Assembly: GCF_000743355.1 (NCBI RefSeq)
Contig: NZ_JQEI01000041.1
Span: 1-40,681, forward strand
Origin: Serratia sp. Ag1
Lineage (GTDB): Bacteria > Pseudomonadota > Gammaproteobacteria > Enterobacterales > Enterobacteriaceae
Direction of reading: 5' to 3'
Length of the DNA: 40,681 nt
The notes under the pieces: generated by a model
What the model was told of the DNA's origin: nothing
Database searches by the model: none
Seen by the model: the letters and a program-made list of their open reading frames with translations, nothing else
Part shown: piece by piece, positions 8,171 to 16,694 of the stretch
Layout: each line of letters opens with the position of its first letter
Position numbering within the stretch: position 1 is the first letter of the stretch
Position numbers and translations under genes: made by a program

Positions 8171-8593
8171 TTATTTAAATCCCGCAGTATACCTTCCCAT
8201 CATTTCATCAATATTAATATCTGACGAACTCTTGGTATCTATCTTAAACATTCGAAGTGCATTGTTTTCTGCGTATTGCTTGGCCTTGCCATTAACTGCT
8301 ACTAATTTATATTTAAATGGCGGATTCGTACCTTCATGATCTTCTCTTACTTCAAATAAAAGAAAGGGGGATGGATTCCTCTCAGGGAGAGAACAGCCTA
8401 TAGTCCAAACATTTTCTTTCTCGTCAAGCAACTTTCCACACTGAAAATCCGAGTTTCTTATAACATTCGCGATGATAGCGGATTCAATATCACTTGCCGC
8501 GTTTTTTACATAGCTAGGCGTGCCACTGTCTTTACCATCGTCGCATGCAGAAAGAAATATACTGAGCGCAAAAATAAAAATAACTCTTCTCAT
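8171..8593 (-). CDS. Small lipoprotein (moron inserted in the tail operon)
   Basis: A 140-residue protein with a lipoprotein signal: MRR start, hydrophobic VIFIFALSIFL and lipobox LSAC with the lipidated Cys at 17, followed by DD, which in the Lol rule favours inner-membrane retention. It is more AT-rich than the tape-measure and gpN genes around it and has its own terminator at 8127-8150. Phage-encoded lipoproteins often block receptors or DNA injection by related phages; that role is inference. I recognise no specific family. Confidence 0.8.
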   Translation of the reverse strand: MRRVIFIFALSIFLSACDDGKDSGTPSYVKNAASDIESAIIANVIRNSDFQCGKLLDEKENVWTIGCSLPERNPSPFLLFEVREDHEGTNPPFKYKLVAVNGKAKQYAENNALRMFKIDTKSSSDINIDEMMGRYTAGFK

Positions 8594-8633
8594 TTAATCC
8601 CCCGAGGTCATGAAGGCAAGTTAACTGTTGCTA

Positions 8634-10520
8634 CTAAGGTAACTTATTGGAAAATCGACTATAGCCAACATCATAACCTATGCCAAGCCCTGAGTTATTG
8701 GTTTTAGCATTCACAATATTCATCCCTGGCGGTGCATTATCAAACTTAACTGTAATCTCTCCATTTACAGCCTGAGGCCGGACAGATGCTAATGGTACTT
8801 TAGAGTTTTGGTTGCCATCCATATTTAGCAGTTCTTTCATGCGGGGGATAAAGCCAGTGTAGCCCCTGTCTTCCTCTCCTTTTTTCAATCTATCGACCAA
8901 AATTTCCCCTTTGGATTTTTTGGTATCTTGCGCTTCTTTATCCAGGTCATCCAGTTGCTTAAACAGACTAATCATTACACCGATAGCGATCGTTTTCCCA
9001 CCATAAGAGATAAGTGTTTTTAGCGCGCTGTTAAGCCCTCTCACCCCGGCACCACCAGAGTTAATACCTTTCAAAAATGAGAGCGCAAAATCGCCCGCCA
9101 TATACAAAGCAAATCCTTTCATTGCACCTTCCCACCCCCCTACCATATCTACGATGGGTTTAATCTGGCTCCATACCTCTTTAAACATCGGGCCAACCGT
9201 ATCCCAGTTGGCGATAATTAGCCCACCAGCAGCGATCAATACGGTGAGCAACTTGCCCAATGGTGACATTTTTGTCACAAAACTCATGAAGCCAATGGCT
9301 TTAGTTACAGCAGTCACACCGAACGCTACCCCCATTAGATATACACCTAGCTTGAGAGTAGTTTTAATGAGTTCTGGATTGGCCTTTATCCACTGCCGGA
9401 TGCCACCAAGTAGCGGTTTTAGCTCCTTGGTTCCTTCAACTATTGCGGGCAAAAATAAATCGCCGATAGATATGCTTGCAGAAGCAACCTCATTCTTAAG
9501 TAACTGAATAGAGTTGGCTGTTGTCGCTGCTCTCGACGCATATTCCTTCTGCATTGAACCACTGTATTGCTGGGCATCAGTAACTTTACCAAAGTTTTTC
9601 TCCAGCAAATCAAGGTTGGTCAGCAGCGGCGCGATAGCCCCCGCAGACTCGCTGCCAAATAACTGGTTCATTGCCGCGGACTGATCTGCCTTGGAGAGCT
9701 TCGCCATCGAAGATAGCACTTTCAGCATTGCACCCTTGGAGTCTTTTTGCATTTCTGCGGCCAGCCTTTTCGGGCCTATTCTGAGCTGTTTGAGCACCTT
9801 TTTTTGCGCTGCTGTTGCAGAAGATCCGGCAGTAAGCGCCTTCATAAAGTTTTTGATGCCCGTGGCGGATACTTCGGACTCTACCCCCATACCTGCAATG
9901 GTCGCCCCGAGAGCGGCAATCTCACCAGACGAAACGCCAGCAATACTACCCAGCGGGCCAATACGGGTAACGATATCTGATATTTTCGCAGCATTGGCGG
10001 GGCCGGTGTTGCCAAGGTAGTTAACCTTGTCAGCAAGTGTTACCACCTCGGCCTGGGTCATTTTAAACGCGGTTCGCCACTGCGCCATCATCTGGCCGGA
10101 TTGTTCTGCCGTCTGATCAAAGGCGATCCCCATTTTTATCGCAGATTCGGCAAACGCCATCAGCTCACTCTTGGCAATACCCGCCTGTCCACCTGCAGCG
10201 ACGATAGCCCCGATCCCATTGGCAGCCATTGGTAATCTTGTAGACAGCTCCAGTACATCATCAGCCATCTGTTTAAATTGCTGATGAGTATCAAAATCAA
10301 CAACCTTTTTGACATCAGCCATTGTTGATTCAAACTCAATGGCCTGGTTTATCGGTGCAGCAAACATCGCAGTGATTGCCGCACCGGCAACAGCGGTACC
10401 TTGAATAATATCCTTGAATTCCCCCTTAAACTTACGCAGATCCTTCTGCATCGTCGTTAATTGTGGCGACAGCTTATTAACGCCAGTGATGATCGCCTTT
10501 AGTTGAAAGCTATCAGCCAT
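8634..10520 (-). CDS. Tail tape measure protein (TP901 type)
   Basis: A 628-residue tape measure protein. The N-terminal 280 residues match the TP901-type tape measure region (FESTMADVKKVVDFD, VAAGGQAGIAKSEL, MAQWRTAFKMTQAEVV, ALGATIAGMGVESE). Hydrophobic segments lie around 385-445 (LGVYLMGVAFGVTAVT, LLTVLIAAGGLIIANW). It determines tail length and is ejected ahead of DNA. The start codon overlaps the end of the -1 frame of the upstream chaperone, as expected for this gene pair. Confidence 0.93.
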   Translation of the reverse strand: MADSFQLKAIITGVNKLSPQLTTMQKDLRKFKGEFKDIIQGTAVAGAAITAMFAAPINQAIEFESTMADVKKVVDFDTHQQFKQMADDVLELSTRLPMAANGIGAIVAAGGQAGIAKSELMAFAESAIKMGIAFDQTAEQSGQMMAQWRTAFKMTQAEVVTLADKVNYLGNTGPANAAKISDIVTRIGPLGSIAGVSSGEIAALGATIAGMGVESEVSATGIKNFMKALTAGSSATAAQKKVLKQLRIGPKRLAAEMQKDSKGAMLKVLSSMAKLSKADQSAAMNQLFGSESAGAIAPLLTNLDLLEKNFGKVTDAQQYSGSMQKEYASRAATTANSIQLLKNEVASASISIGDLFLPAIVEGTKELKPLLGGIRQWIKANPELIKTTLKLGVYLMGVAFGVTAVTKAIGFMSFVTKMSPLGKLLTVLIAAGGLIIANWDTVGPMFKEVWSQIKPIVDMVGGWEGAMKGFALYMAGDFALSFLKGINSGGAGVRGLNSALKTLISYGGKTIAIGVMISLFKQLDDLDKEAQDTKKSKGEILVDRLKKGEEDRGYTGFIPRMKELLNMDGNQNSKVPLASVRPQAVNGEITVKFDNAPPGMNIVNAKTNNSGLGIGYDVGYSRFSNKLP

Positions 10521-10928
10521 TATTTATCTCCGAATCAATGCGCTCCGCCTGCTCTTCAAGCTCCATTATCTTGGAGAGCGGGCAGGTCATTAAAGTTAGG
10601 GGGTTGATGCGCCAGAAATAGGCGACGTTATAAACTCGGGTGGTGAAGTTTTTTACGCTGCCGATACCGTAAAAAAACTGACAATCGACATAGAAACTGT
10701 CATGACGTCTTTTGGCGCAATTTGTTTTGCCGAGGAGGGGGGGATCCCCGCCAGAATTGGCAGATAACGCAGCGTAGACTTGAGATCTACCTTAATTTCA
10801 CCCTCCTCCGTAATGGTGAACGGGATCCCACATGACGCCATTTCATCGTAAGTGGGCTCACGCAATGTCAGCTCAATAACTGGCTCACCCGAAACGGTGA
10901 TTTCTTTCGTTAGCTTAATTGTTTTCAC
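10513..10928 (-). CDS. Tail assembly chaperone fusion made by -1 frameshift (Mu gp41/gp42 type)
   Basis: Upstream of its stop, the gp41-like frame crosses T7 (10677-10671), read AGT TTT TTT ACG. If both tRNAs slip back one base, translation continues as YGIGSVKNFTTRVYNVAYFW for 52 codons to a TGA at 10515-10513, giving about 138 residues. The -1 frame stays open across the whole gap to the tape-measure gene and overlaps its start. It contains WRINPLTLM and an EQAERIDSEIN helix. This is the lambda G/GT and Mu gp41/gp42 arrangement. The frameshift is predicted, not shown. Confidence 0.8.
10653..10928 (-). CDS. Tail assembly chaperone, Mu gp41-like (unshifted product)
   Basis: A 91-residue protein, MKTIKLTKEITVSGEPVIEL..., matching Mu gp41-type tail proteins: two beta-strands and TLREPTYDEMASCG followed by a helical C-terminus. 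It coats the tape measure before tube polymerisation. Its ATG overlaps the stop of the tube gene (ATGA). It ends at TAA 10655-10653, 15 bases after the slippery run, so it is the major zero-frame product of the frameshift pair. Confidence 0.87.
   Translation of the reverse strand: MKTIKLTKEITVSGEPVIELTLREPTYDEMASCGIPFTITEEGEIKVDLKSTLRYLPILAGIPPSSAKQIAPKDVMTVSMSIVSFFTVSAA
10671..10677 (-). other. Slippery heptamer T7 for -1 frameshift
   Basis: Seven T in the reading direction, phased T TTT TTT in the zero frame: a canonical X XXY YYZ heptamer where both codons re-pair perfectly after slipping back one base. It lies at codons 84-86 of the gp41-like gene, and the -1 frame is open for 52 codons beyond. 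Confidence 0.8.
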
Positions 10929-11290
10929 TGATAAAACCCTTCTTCTGAGTGGAATTCGAGATCCGCCGTGCCTTCTTCGGCGTTGTGGTTTGCCTCGCCG
11001 TTCAACCAGGCCTCGGAAAGTACATAGACCTTGCCGTTGGCCAGCTCGGCGGTGATCGTCATCGAGTCGGATGAGGTCAGCTTGCTGATCGGGAAATCAC
11101 CCGGCACTTTAAAGGTGCCTTTGATATACGCCGCGCGGTGGGTTTCTTTGTAATGCACGGAGCCATCCATGCCCACCACATCCTCCTTGACTGCCGTGTT
11201 CATCGGTACCTCTATGCCGCCAGTCAGCGATAATTGCTGACCGTCAATCTTGAAATAGCAGGTACCGCCAATGCGTTTGTTTCGGGCCAT
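10925..11290 (-). CDS. Tail tube protein, Mu gpM-like
   Basis: A 121-residue tube protein of the Mu gpM family: GGTCYFKIDGQQLSLTGGIEVPMN, the loop VVGMDGSVHYKETHRAAYIKGTF and the acidic C-terminal strand LEFHSEEGFYQ are characteristic. It forms the inner tube inside the contractile sheath. It starts on the base where the sheath stop ends and overlaps the chaperone gene by four bases. Confidence 0.9.
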   Translation of the reverse strand: MARNKRIGGTCYFKIDGQQLSLTGGIEVPMNTAVKEDVVGMDGSVHYKETHRAAYIKGTFKVPGDFPISKLTSSDSMTITAELANGKVYVLSEAWLNGEANHNAEEGTADLEFHSEEGFYQ

Positions 11291-12837
11291 TACACTGACT
11301 CCTCTTGATACTGAAGGCGGAACTGATTAAGCAGGGCAAACACACGCAACTGATTGACATAATCAGGCGGGAACAGCACATCAAGGCGGTTCGGGTCGTT
11401 CGCGTTACGCTCCACAATCAGGTATTGAGCGAACAGATCGAAGTTTTCAACGATCGCCGCGCGCTCCAACTGACGGTAAACAGCAAGGATTTCCCCCCGG
11501 ATCACATTAGGAGTCACGATCGCCTGGCCGGGGCCGAAGCGGGTACCGTCATTCGCCAGCTTGTGGCGGCCATACTTGCTGGTGATCACCGATTTCAGGC
11601 GGCGCAGCACGTAGGCGCTGGTGTGCAAGGTTTCGCTGTCCAGAAAGCTGTTATCCGCATTGCCGTAAGCGTTTTTCCGGTACGTGGTGATATCGCGCTG
11701 AATGCGCATCACGCCGCCTTCGCTGTACGCCGTAGCAATGCCGTGGGTTAACAGGGATTGCTGCTCGGTCAAGATAAAGCGATCGCCTGCCGGTGCTGGC
11801 AATGCGCCATTCAGCAAGCCGGTTTGTGTGGGTCTGGCCGGGTCGTTGCGAATGAATACCGCATTGCGGGCCGTGCGTGCTGCAACCAATTCATCTGTGG
11901 CCACCTGCACGCCCAGCTCGTAACCGGCAATGGTCAGGTGCGGATCGTTAAACGTTGAGCCAAACGCCACCAGATCAGACAGCGCGCCCTTTTTGGCGGT
12001 ATAGACGTGACCATAAAGTTGGCGCGACCATGACCACCGGCCTGTATCGTCATTCATCTCTGCGCCGATAGTTGACAGTGAGGCAGAGTCGCAGAACGGG
12101 AAGGCGATAAAATCAAACGGTTCATCACCCATTGCAGCAATGGCCGCTGACAGATTAGGTGCGCCAGCACCTCCAGCCATTGGGGTGATCGCCACGTTGA
12201 CGCCGTCCGGGTTTTGCTCGCCCCCCAGAGAGCCGCGATAGTTCATGGTGATCGGGATGGTGTTGCCCGTCTGCCCGCTGTTTTTGGCGGTAATGTTGAC
12301 AATGCTCAATGAGGTGCCCGGCTCCAGCGGTTGTACTCCCGCCCCTGTAACAACAACGCTACTGGTCTGCACCTCGGCGCGGACAGGCAAATCCGGAAGT
12401 GCGTTGATGGCGGCGGCAATACTGGCACCAATAACCAGGGGGCTATCGAGTGCAGCAACAATCACCTGCACGCGCGTCGTGCCGACGTAAATCGACAGTG
12501 CACCAGCGGCCTGGGCGGTACCAGTGATGGTCAGCTTGCCCGCCGCAGGAGCACCGGCAGGCTCAGGAGTGGCGATCACCCACAATTCGCCAAACGGATC
12601 TACCGCACGATAAGCGGACACCATGCGCGCGAGTTGGCTGCCACGCCCCGCAACCTGCCCGGCTTGCCCTGCGCTTGGCATGATAACCAGCTTATTGGGC
12701 TCAATCGTGCTACCAGCCAGGGCGTGCGCGATGATCAGCGCCGGGCCGGTGTCTTGCGCCGTGTTGGCTGCGCTATTGTCTATTTCGGCATAGAACAGCG
12801 GTACCCGTAAATCATTTGGGATGGTGTTAAAGTTCAT
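11290..12837 (-). CDS. Contractile tail sheath protein, Mu gpL-like
   Basis: A 515-residue sheath protein. It opens MNFNTIPNDLRVPLFYAEIDNSAAN, typical of the Mu gpL / phage tail sheath family. Later it has the conserved middle MGDEPFDFIAFPFCDSASL and a C-terminal domain with DITTYRKNAYGNADNSFLDSETLHT. Its presence makes the tail contractile (myovirus). Length is close to Mu gpL. It is followed directly by the tube gene. Confidence 0.94.
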   Translation of the reverse strand: MNFNTIPNDLRVPLFYAEIDNSAANTAQDTGPALIIAHALAGSTIEPNKLVIMPSAGQAGQVAGRGSQLARMVSAYRAVDPFGELWVIATPEPAGAPAAGKLTITGTAQAAGALSIYVGTTRVQVIVAALDSPLVIGASIAAAINALPDLPVRAEVQTSSVVVTGAGVQPLEPGTSLSIVNITAKNSGQTGNTIPITMNYRGSLGGEQNPDGVNVAITPMAGGAGAPNLSAAIAAMGDEPFDFIAFPFCDSASLSTIGAEMNDDTGRWSWSRQLYGHVYTAKKGALSDLVAFGSTFNDPHLTIAGYELGVQVATDELVAARTARNAVFIRNDPARPTQTGLLNGALPAPAGDRFILTEQQSLLTHGIATAYSEGGVMRIQRDITTYRKNAYGNADNSFLDSETLHTSAYVLRRLKSVITSKYGRHKLANDGTRFGPGQAIVTPNVIRGEILAVYRQLERAAIVENFDLFAQYLIVERNANDPNRLDVLFPPDYVNQLRVFALLNQFRLQYQEESV

Positions 12838-13012
12838 TGCTCTCAGCCTCTTCAGGTTTCTGGTTTGGCGCGGCGTCCTTCAGTACCACTTCACCGGAGG
12901 CCAAACGACGATGCCAATAATTGGTGTCGGCAACGTTTCTGCCCTCTTTCGGCAAAAAGTCGCCCTTGACCGGATCAGGCACTGACCGGCCATTGCTGGG
13001 GATCACATACAT
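12827..13012 (-). CDS. Small tail protein DUF2635 (Mu gp38-like)
   Basis: A 61-residue protein upstream of the sheath gene and overlapping it by 11 bases. The core VIPSNGRSVPDPVKGDFLPKEGRNV followed by WHRRLASGEV matches DUF2635 proteins always found before Mu-type sheath genes. The molecular role is unknown. Confidence 0.85.
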   Translation of the reverse strand: MYVIPSNGRSVPDPVKGDFLPKEGRNVADTNYWHRRLASGEVVLKDAAPNQKPEEAESNEL

Positions 13013-13018
13013 AAGGGG

Positions 13019-13564
13019 TTACTCGTTCAGTGGGATTCTTAACGTGTGCTCGATGTCGCCATCGGGCTTCATGAAATCAACATCGGTGATGACAAGTGCC
13101 AGATCTTCAAGTTGCTGCAGATCTTCCCAGTGCTGGGTGTCTTCCGCCGCAATGTCTGTCTTGGCGGAGAAATCGAACTGGTAGTAAAGATGGGCGCGAT
13201 TCATGTCCAGCAAGTTGCCGCCATCGTACTGAAGCGGGTCGTAGCCCTCCATTTCCCACCCCAGCAACGCTTTCCACAATTCGGCACGGATGTCGTGAAC
13301 AACATCAAATGCCGCCGCCTGACCGCGCTGATCTGCCGTGTTGTCCATCACAACAATAACCGCAAAACCTTCCGTCAATTCCTGCCAATAGTCGGTTTGC
13401 GATCGCTGCTCGCCAACATTGTCATCCAGCGGGATAACCCAGGCTGACGGCAGTTTCATTTTTGCATTATCGGGGATGGGCTTGTATTCAGCCGCCCCGG
13501 ACACGCGCCCCTCAAATGACGGGCAGCGCAGCCGCAGGGCAGCAATGATTAATGACAGTCTCAT
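13019..13564 (-). CDS. Tail terminator-like protein (Mu gp37 / DUF1834-like)
   Basis: A 181-residue protein; I start it at ATG 13564 (MRLSLIIAALRLRCPSF), overlapping the preceding gene by four bases, although the frame is open further upstream. The pattern matches Mu gp37-type proteins preceding DUF2635 and the sheath: a helix, then PSAWVIPLDD, then VIVVMDNTADQRGQAAAFDVVHDIRAELWKALLGW. These proteins cap the tail and join it to the head. Exact equivalence is inferred from order and this segment. Confidence 0.75.
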   Translation of the reverse strand: MRLSLIIAALRLRCPSFEGRVSGAAEYKPIPDNAKMKLPSAWVIPLDDNVGEQRSQTDYWQELTEGFAVIVVMDNTADQRGQAAAFDVVHDIRAELWKALLGWEMEGYDPLQYDGGNLLDMNRAHLYYQFDFSAKTDIAAEDTQHWEDLQQLEDLALVITDVDFMKPDGDIEHTLRIPLNE

Positions 13565-14085
13565 TTTTTGACGGGCCTCACTGAGCTTTGGAGCGCTTCG
13601 AAAAGAACACGCTCGATCCACGCCTGCTTATTCAGCAATGCTTGCTCCATAAAATTTTTGCGCGGGGCAATCTTCCAGTTGCTGCCACCGGATGCGCCTT
13701 TTTTATGGCTCTTGCCTCGCCTTGCACCGCGTCTGACGCCGTACCACAGGAAGGCTGGATAGAAATCACCATTAATCAGCCGGTTCCCTTTACCACCTTT
13801 CTGGTTTGGCGCAATTTTTGCCATAAAGCCAGGCCGGGTAGCAGTTGCCGTGGGAACGCGATAGCCAATGGATTTTGCCAGCCGGCCAGTACGGAAACCG
13901 GGTACCTCACCTGCTTTTGAGATGGCTCTGCGGGCAACGATGCGCCGAGATTCCGCCATCACTTTCTGCCCAACGGTAACGAATGCGCGGCGCACTCTGG
14001 CTTTGTTGAAGGTAATTTCCGGTGTTTGGTCAAAATCGACATGCAAATACAGACCGCTGTTTGAGTTCTCAACCCCCACTATCAC
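13561..14085 (-). CDS. Head-tail / tail completion protein (HK97 gp10-like)
   Basis: A 174-residue basic protein starting at GTG 14085. The middle reads FRTGRLAKSIGYRV and FYPAFLWYGVRRGARRGKSHKKG, the pattern of small tail-completion proteins (HK97 gp10 or Mu gpG type) with a conserved RTGxLxxSI segment. It sits between the head-closure gene and the tail-terminator-like gene, overlapping both. Confidence 0.72.
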   Translation of the reverse strand: MIVGVENSNSGLYLHVDFDQTPEITFNKARVRRAFVTVGQKVMAESRRIVARRAISKAGEVPGFRTGRLAKSIGYRVPTATATRPGFMAKIAPNQKGGKGNRLINGDFYPAFLWYGVRRGARRGKSHKKGASGGSNWKIAPRKNFMEQALLNKQAWIERVLFEALQSSVRPVKK

Positions 14086-14464
14086 CCCCTATAACCTCAA
14101 CGGTGCCCAATTCCTCAACGCTGATCATCAAAAACCGGCGCTTGTCATTCAGATCCTTGGTACCTTTGATGCGGTAAACCATGCCGTCGATCACCACCTC
14201 CTCATCAGTGGTCACACCACGGCGGTACCGGATGATAATTCGGTGAGTGATGGCGGCATCAGCCTGCATAGAATCGATACGAACAGAATCACCGACCGCC
14301 GCCAGCTTCGCCCAGGTGCTGAACGTGTTGTGATACACGGTATCGACACCCATATGACCAGAGCCGGGCACATCTTCGCGGGTGCGGAATTGTGCGCGGC
14401 GGTTGAGTTCACCAGGGTCCGGAAACAAGTAGGTTGCACTGGTTTGTGCCTGGCGAATTTTCAT
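14069..14464 (-). CDS. Head closure / head-tail joining protein
   Basis: A 131-residue protein starting at ATG 14464 in an ATGA overlap with the connector gene; upstream in-frame codons are not needed. It has the order GELNRRAQF, YHNTFSTWAKLAAVG, HRIIIRYRRGV, VVIDGMVYRIKGTKDLNDKRRFLMIS, typical of SPP1 gp16 / phage head-tail joining proteins (small beta-barrel). It closes the portal channel and binds the tail. Confidence 0.85.
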   Translation of the reverse strand: MKIRQAQTSATYLFPDPGELNRRAQFRTREDVPGSGHMGVDTVYHNTFSTWAKLAAVGDSVRIDSMQADAAITHRIIIRYRRGVTTDEEVVIDGMVYRIKGTKDLNDKRRFLMISVEELGTVEVIGGDSGG

Positions 14465-14784
14465 AGCGGGATATGCCTGTAAGGCTGAACATTCCACACA
14501 AAGCCCATCGGTAGCTCAGACTTTTCAAAGTCAGAGACGGATGAGCGATTTTCGTAGTAATGAGTCACCAGCAGCAGCATGCCCATCTTGACATCATCAG
14601 GCAGGTGCAACCCGTCTGGATCGGTATCTGGAATTTCACTGTCTGGCGCATACAGTGTGCGATTCAGGTATGTTTCCGTGCGCTTCTGTACCGCCCTCCC
14701 AATCAGATCAAGTAGGGCATCTTCTTCGGTAAAATCCAGATCCAGCCTGCATTGCGCCTTTATTTCATCCAGTTTCAGCAACAT
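14461..14784 (-). CDS. Head-tail connector protein, HK97 gp6-like
   Basis: A 107-residue protein starting at ATG 14784 with GGAG seven bases upstream. The opening MLLKLDEIKAQCRLD..FTEEDALLDLIGRAVQKRTETYLNR is the hallmark of the gp6-like connector (all-helical adaptor below the portal). It is the first gene after the terminator at 14817-14836, so its expression depends on read-through or an internal start. Confidence 0.88.
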   Translation of the reverse strand: MLLKLDEIKAQCRLDLDFTEEDALLDLIGRAVQKRTETYLNRTLYAPDSEIPDTDPDGLHLPDDVKMGMLLLVTHYYENRSSVSDFEKSELPMGFVWNVQPYRHIPL

Positions 14785-14816
14785 ACTTTCTCCAATGCCC
14801 GCCAGATTGCGGGCAC

Positions 14817-14836
14817 AAAAAAACCGCCGAAGCGGT
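14817..14836 (-). terminator. Terminator with UUCG tetraloop after the major capsid gene
   Basis: On the - strand ACCGC-TTCG-GCGGT forms a stem capped by an exceptionally stable UUCG tetraloop, followed by a T7 run. A second inverted repeat (GCCCGC...GCGGGC) lies just downstream at 14799-14815. Together they should reduce transcription beyond the capsid gene unless Q antitermination is active, giving more capsid than connector. Confidence 0.88.
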
Positions 14837-14858
14837 GCAGGGATGCGCAAAATAGCAA

Positions 14859-16085
14859 TTATTTACCGGTCAGCGCCTTGATAGCCGCGGTATCTTCCAG
14901 CACGCAATCGAAACGATGGAACGCCAGGAAGGCAGTTTGATCGTACTCGGCATAACGTTCAACCAGGCGCTTCAGCGTCATGTAGGTGATACGGCGCAAA
15001 ATGAAGCGATCGAAGTCGCCGCAGTAAATAAACTTCTTACCCGTCGCCATACTGTCGATCGCCTGATCGATAACGTACTGCATACCCAACACCGAAGCGG
15101 GTGCTACACCGACAATATCCGGCAACCACAGGGGGCGCTTGTTACCGTCCACCAGCTCAGAAAGCATTTTCAGCGTAGAGTCATTAAACGCAAGGCGGAA
15201 CTTGGGTCCGTTACGGTAGGCCGGATCAATGCTGTGTTTAAGGGTATTCACATCCGTCCAATCCAGCGTGAGCGCCTTGGCCGCCACCGTACCGGTAACA
15301 GAGACTTCGAGCCCTTTCGGCTGAACTGGAGAACCGGTGCCGGTGCCTTTAACTATGTATTTGGCTTCGCCGCGGCCAATGCGCTGAGCAATCCGGCCTG
15401 CCAAATAGGCCTCAATATCCACCCCGCTATCCTGCAGCAATTCATTGGAAACCCGGATAATTTTGGAACTGAGCTTTTTCGCCCCCAGGATCGCGGTACC
15501 GAATTCCACATCCTGCTCGGATGCAGCGGTATTCTCGCCCAGCAGTTCGCCTTCTTCTGCCGTGCCGTCAGAGGTTGACCAGGTGATATCCTGCCCGTTG
15601 GATGAGTTCAGGACTTGTGCCACGCTGGCGATACCGCCATAAGCCTTCATTGCATCAACGATTTTTGCCAGCATTTGAGTGGGTACGGTATAACCGCCTT
15701 TTTCATCCGGCGTGGTGCCTTGAGCACGGAGCTCACGCAGAGCGGCGCGCTCTTCTGCACTCAGCTCACCCAGCCCCTGACGAAGGAACTTATCGAATGC
15801 AGCAGCACGGCGCTCCTGCTGCTGGTGCTCTGGTTTGTCTTTGTCCAACTGCTGGCGCTGTTCCTCCTGAACATCATCAACAAAGCGCTGATCCATAGCA
15901 CGCAGCTCCTCTTCGCGGGTGATCTGCTCATCCAGCTTTGTCAGCTCATCCTTGGCCTTGTTCCACTCGGTGCGCTGTTCTTCAGTCCAGGCGTTGTCAC
16001 CGATCTTTTCATTCAGAGCGCGCATGTCGGTGGCGATGGTGTTACGTTTTTGCTTCAGTTCGTGCAACTTGATAATAGTAGGCAT
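14859..16085 (-). CDS. Major capsid protein, HK97 gp5 family
   Basis: A 408-residue capsid protein; ATG 16085 is preferred over ATG 16091 because AAGGA lies at normal spacing only for the former. Residues 1-100 form the charged coiled-coil scaffold (delta) domain, rich in Glu/Lys/Gln. The mature fold follows: KGGYTVPTQMLAKIVDAM, SSKIIRVSNELLQDSGVDIEAYLA, RIAQRIGRGEAKYIVKGTG, then the C-terminal domain ending FDRFILRRITYMTLKRLVERYAEY. The delta domain is expected to be removed by the protease encoded upstream. Confidence 0.94.
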   Translation of the reverse strand: MPTIIKLHELKQKRNTIATDMRALNEKIGDNAWTEEQRTEWNKAKDELTKLDEQITREEELRAMDQRFVDDVQEEQRQQLDKDKPEHQQQERRAAAFDKFLRQGLGELSAEERAALRELRAQGTTPDEKGGYTVPTQMLAKIVDAMKAYGGIASVAQVLNSSNGQDITWSTSDGTAEEGELLGENTAASEQDVEFGTAILGAKKLSSKIIRVSNELLQDSGVDIEAYLAGRIAQRIGRGEAKYIVKGTGTGSPVQPKGLEVSVTGTVAAKALTLDWTDVNTLKHSIDPAYRNGPKFRLAFNDSTLKMLSELVDGNKRPLWLPDIVGVAPASVLGMQYVIDQAIDSMATGKKFIYCGDFDRFILRRITYMTLKRLVERYAEYDQTAFLAFHRFDCVLEDTAAIKALTGK

Positions 16086-16094
16086 GGTCATTCC

Positions 16095-16694
16095 TTACAC
16101 ATTGAGTAAAGTCAGCAGGCGCTCGCGCGCCATTCGTTGGTTAATGGCTTTCTGCAACGCGCCACTGTCACGCGCTTCCTGCCAGGCTTTCATGGATCTG
16201 ACGGCTGAATCCGCCTCTTGATAGGCGGGGTAGGTCACCGGGCTTACGTCAAACAGGCGTGAAACCTTGGTAATCTCGCGGATCACCACCCCTTGCTCGT
16301 CCTGATACCAGTCCTCGCCATCACGGGCGACGCGGAAGGAAAAGGAAGATTGATTGATGTCGCCGCGCTGCATTGGACTGATCACCAGATCGCGGATGGT
16401 CTGGGTTTCTGGTGCCACGATGTTGTATTGCAGCCCTCGCGCATCGACAGATAACGACAGGGTGCCCGCCGAGCTGCGGCCCAAAATGAAGTTAGGATCG
16501 TGGTTAAACAGGCCGCGAACGTCATCCTTCAGCACATCATCGAAAGCGCCGGGCTTGATGATTTCGCGAAAGCCCCACAGCACCTCCGAACGGCTGTCGA
16601 ACACCGAGCCATAGCCGATAATGTGCGTAGGCTGGTTCTCCTCCTGCTGGGCGCGCACCTCGCCACCGTAACAGCGTGTTTCTCTGTCACTCAT
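16095..16694 (-). CDS. HK97-type prohead protease
   Basis: A 199-residue serine protease of the prohead protease family (herpesvirus-assemblin fold). Visible features are IIGYGSVFDSRSEVLWGFREII, a catalytic His in LFNHDPN (His65) and a Ser in INQSSFSF (Ser116/117), with VSPVTYPAYQ near the C-terminus. It cleaves the delta domain of the capsid protein and itself during maturation. It lies between portal and capsid, overlapping the portal gene by eight bases. Confidence 0.92.
   Translation of the reverse strand: MSDRETRCYGGEVRAQQEENQPTHIIGYGSVFDSRSEVLWGFREIIKPGAFDDVLKDDVRGLFNHDPNFILGRSSAGTLSLSVDARGLQYNIVAPETQTIRDLVISPMQRGDINQSSFSFRVARDGEDWYQDEQGVVIREITKVSRLFDVSPVTYPAYQEADSAVRSMKAWQEARDSGALQKAINQRMARERLLTLLNV

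Noticed and set aside
14916-15578. Long + strand frame opposite the capsid gene (220 codons)
   Set aside because: It is antisense to the well-supported HK97-type capsid gene, has no ribosome-binding site, and its protein has no recognisable pattern; other such frames (7300-7908, 13868-14482, 26367-26918) are explained the same way.
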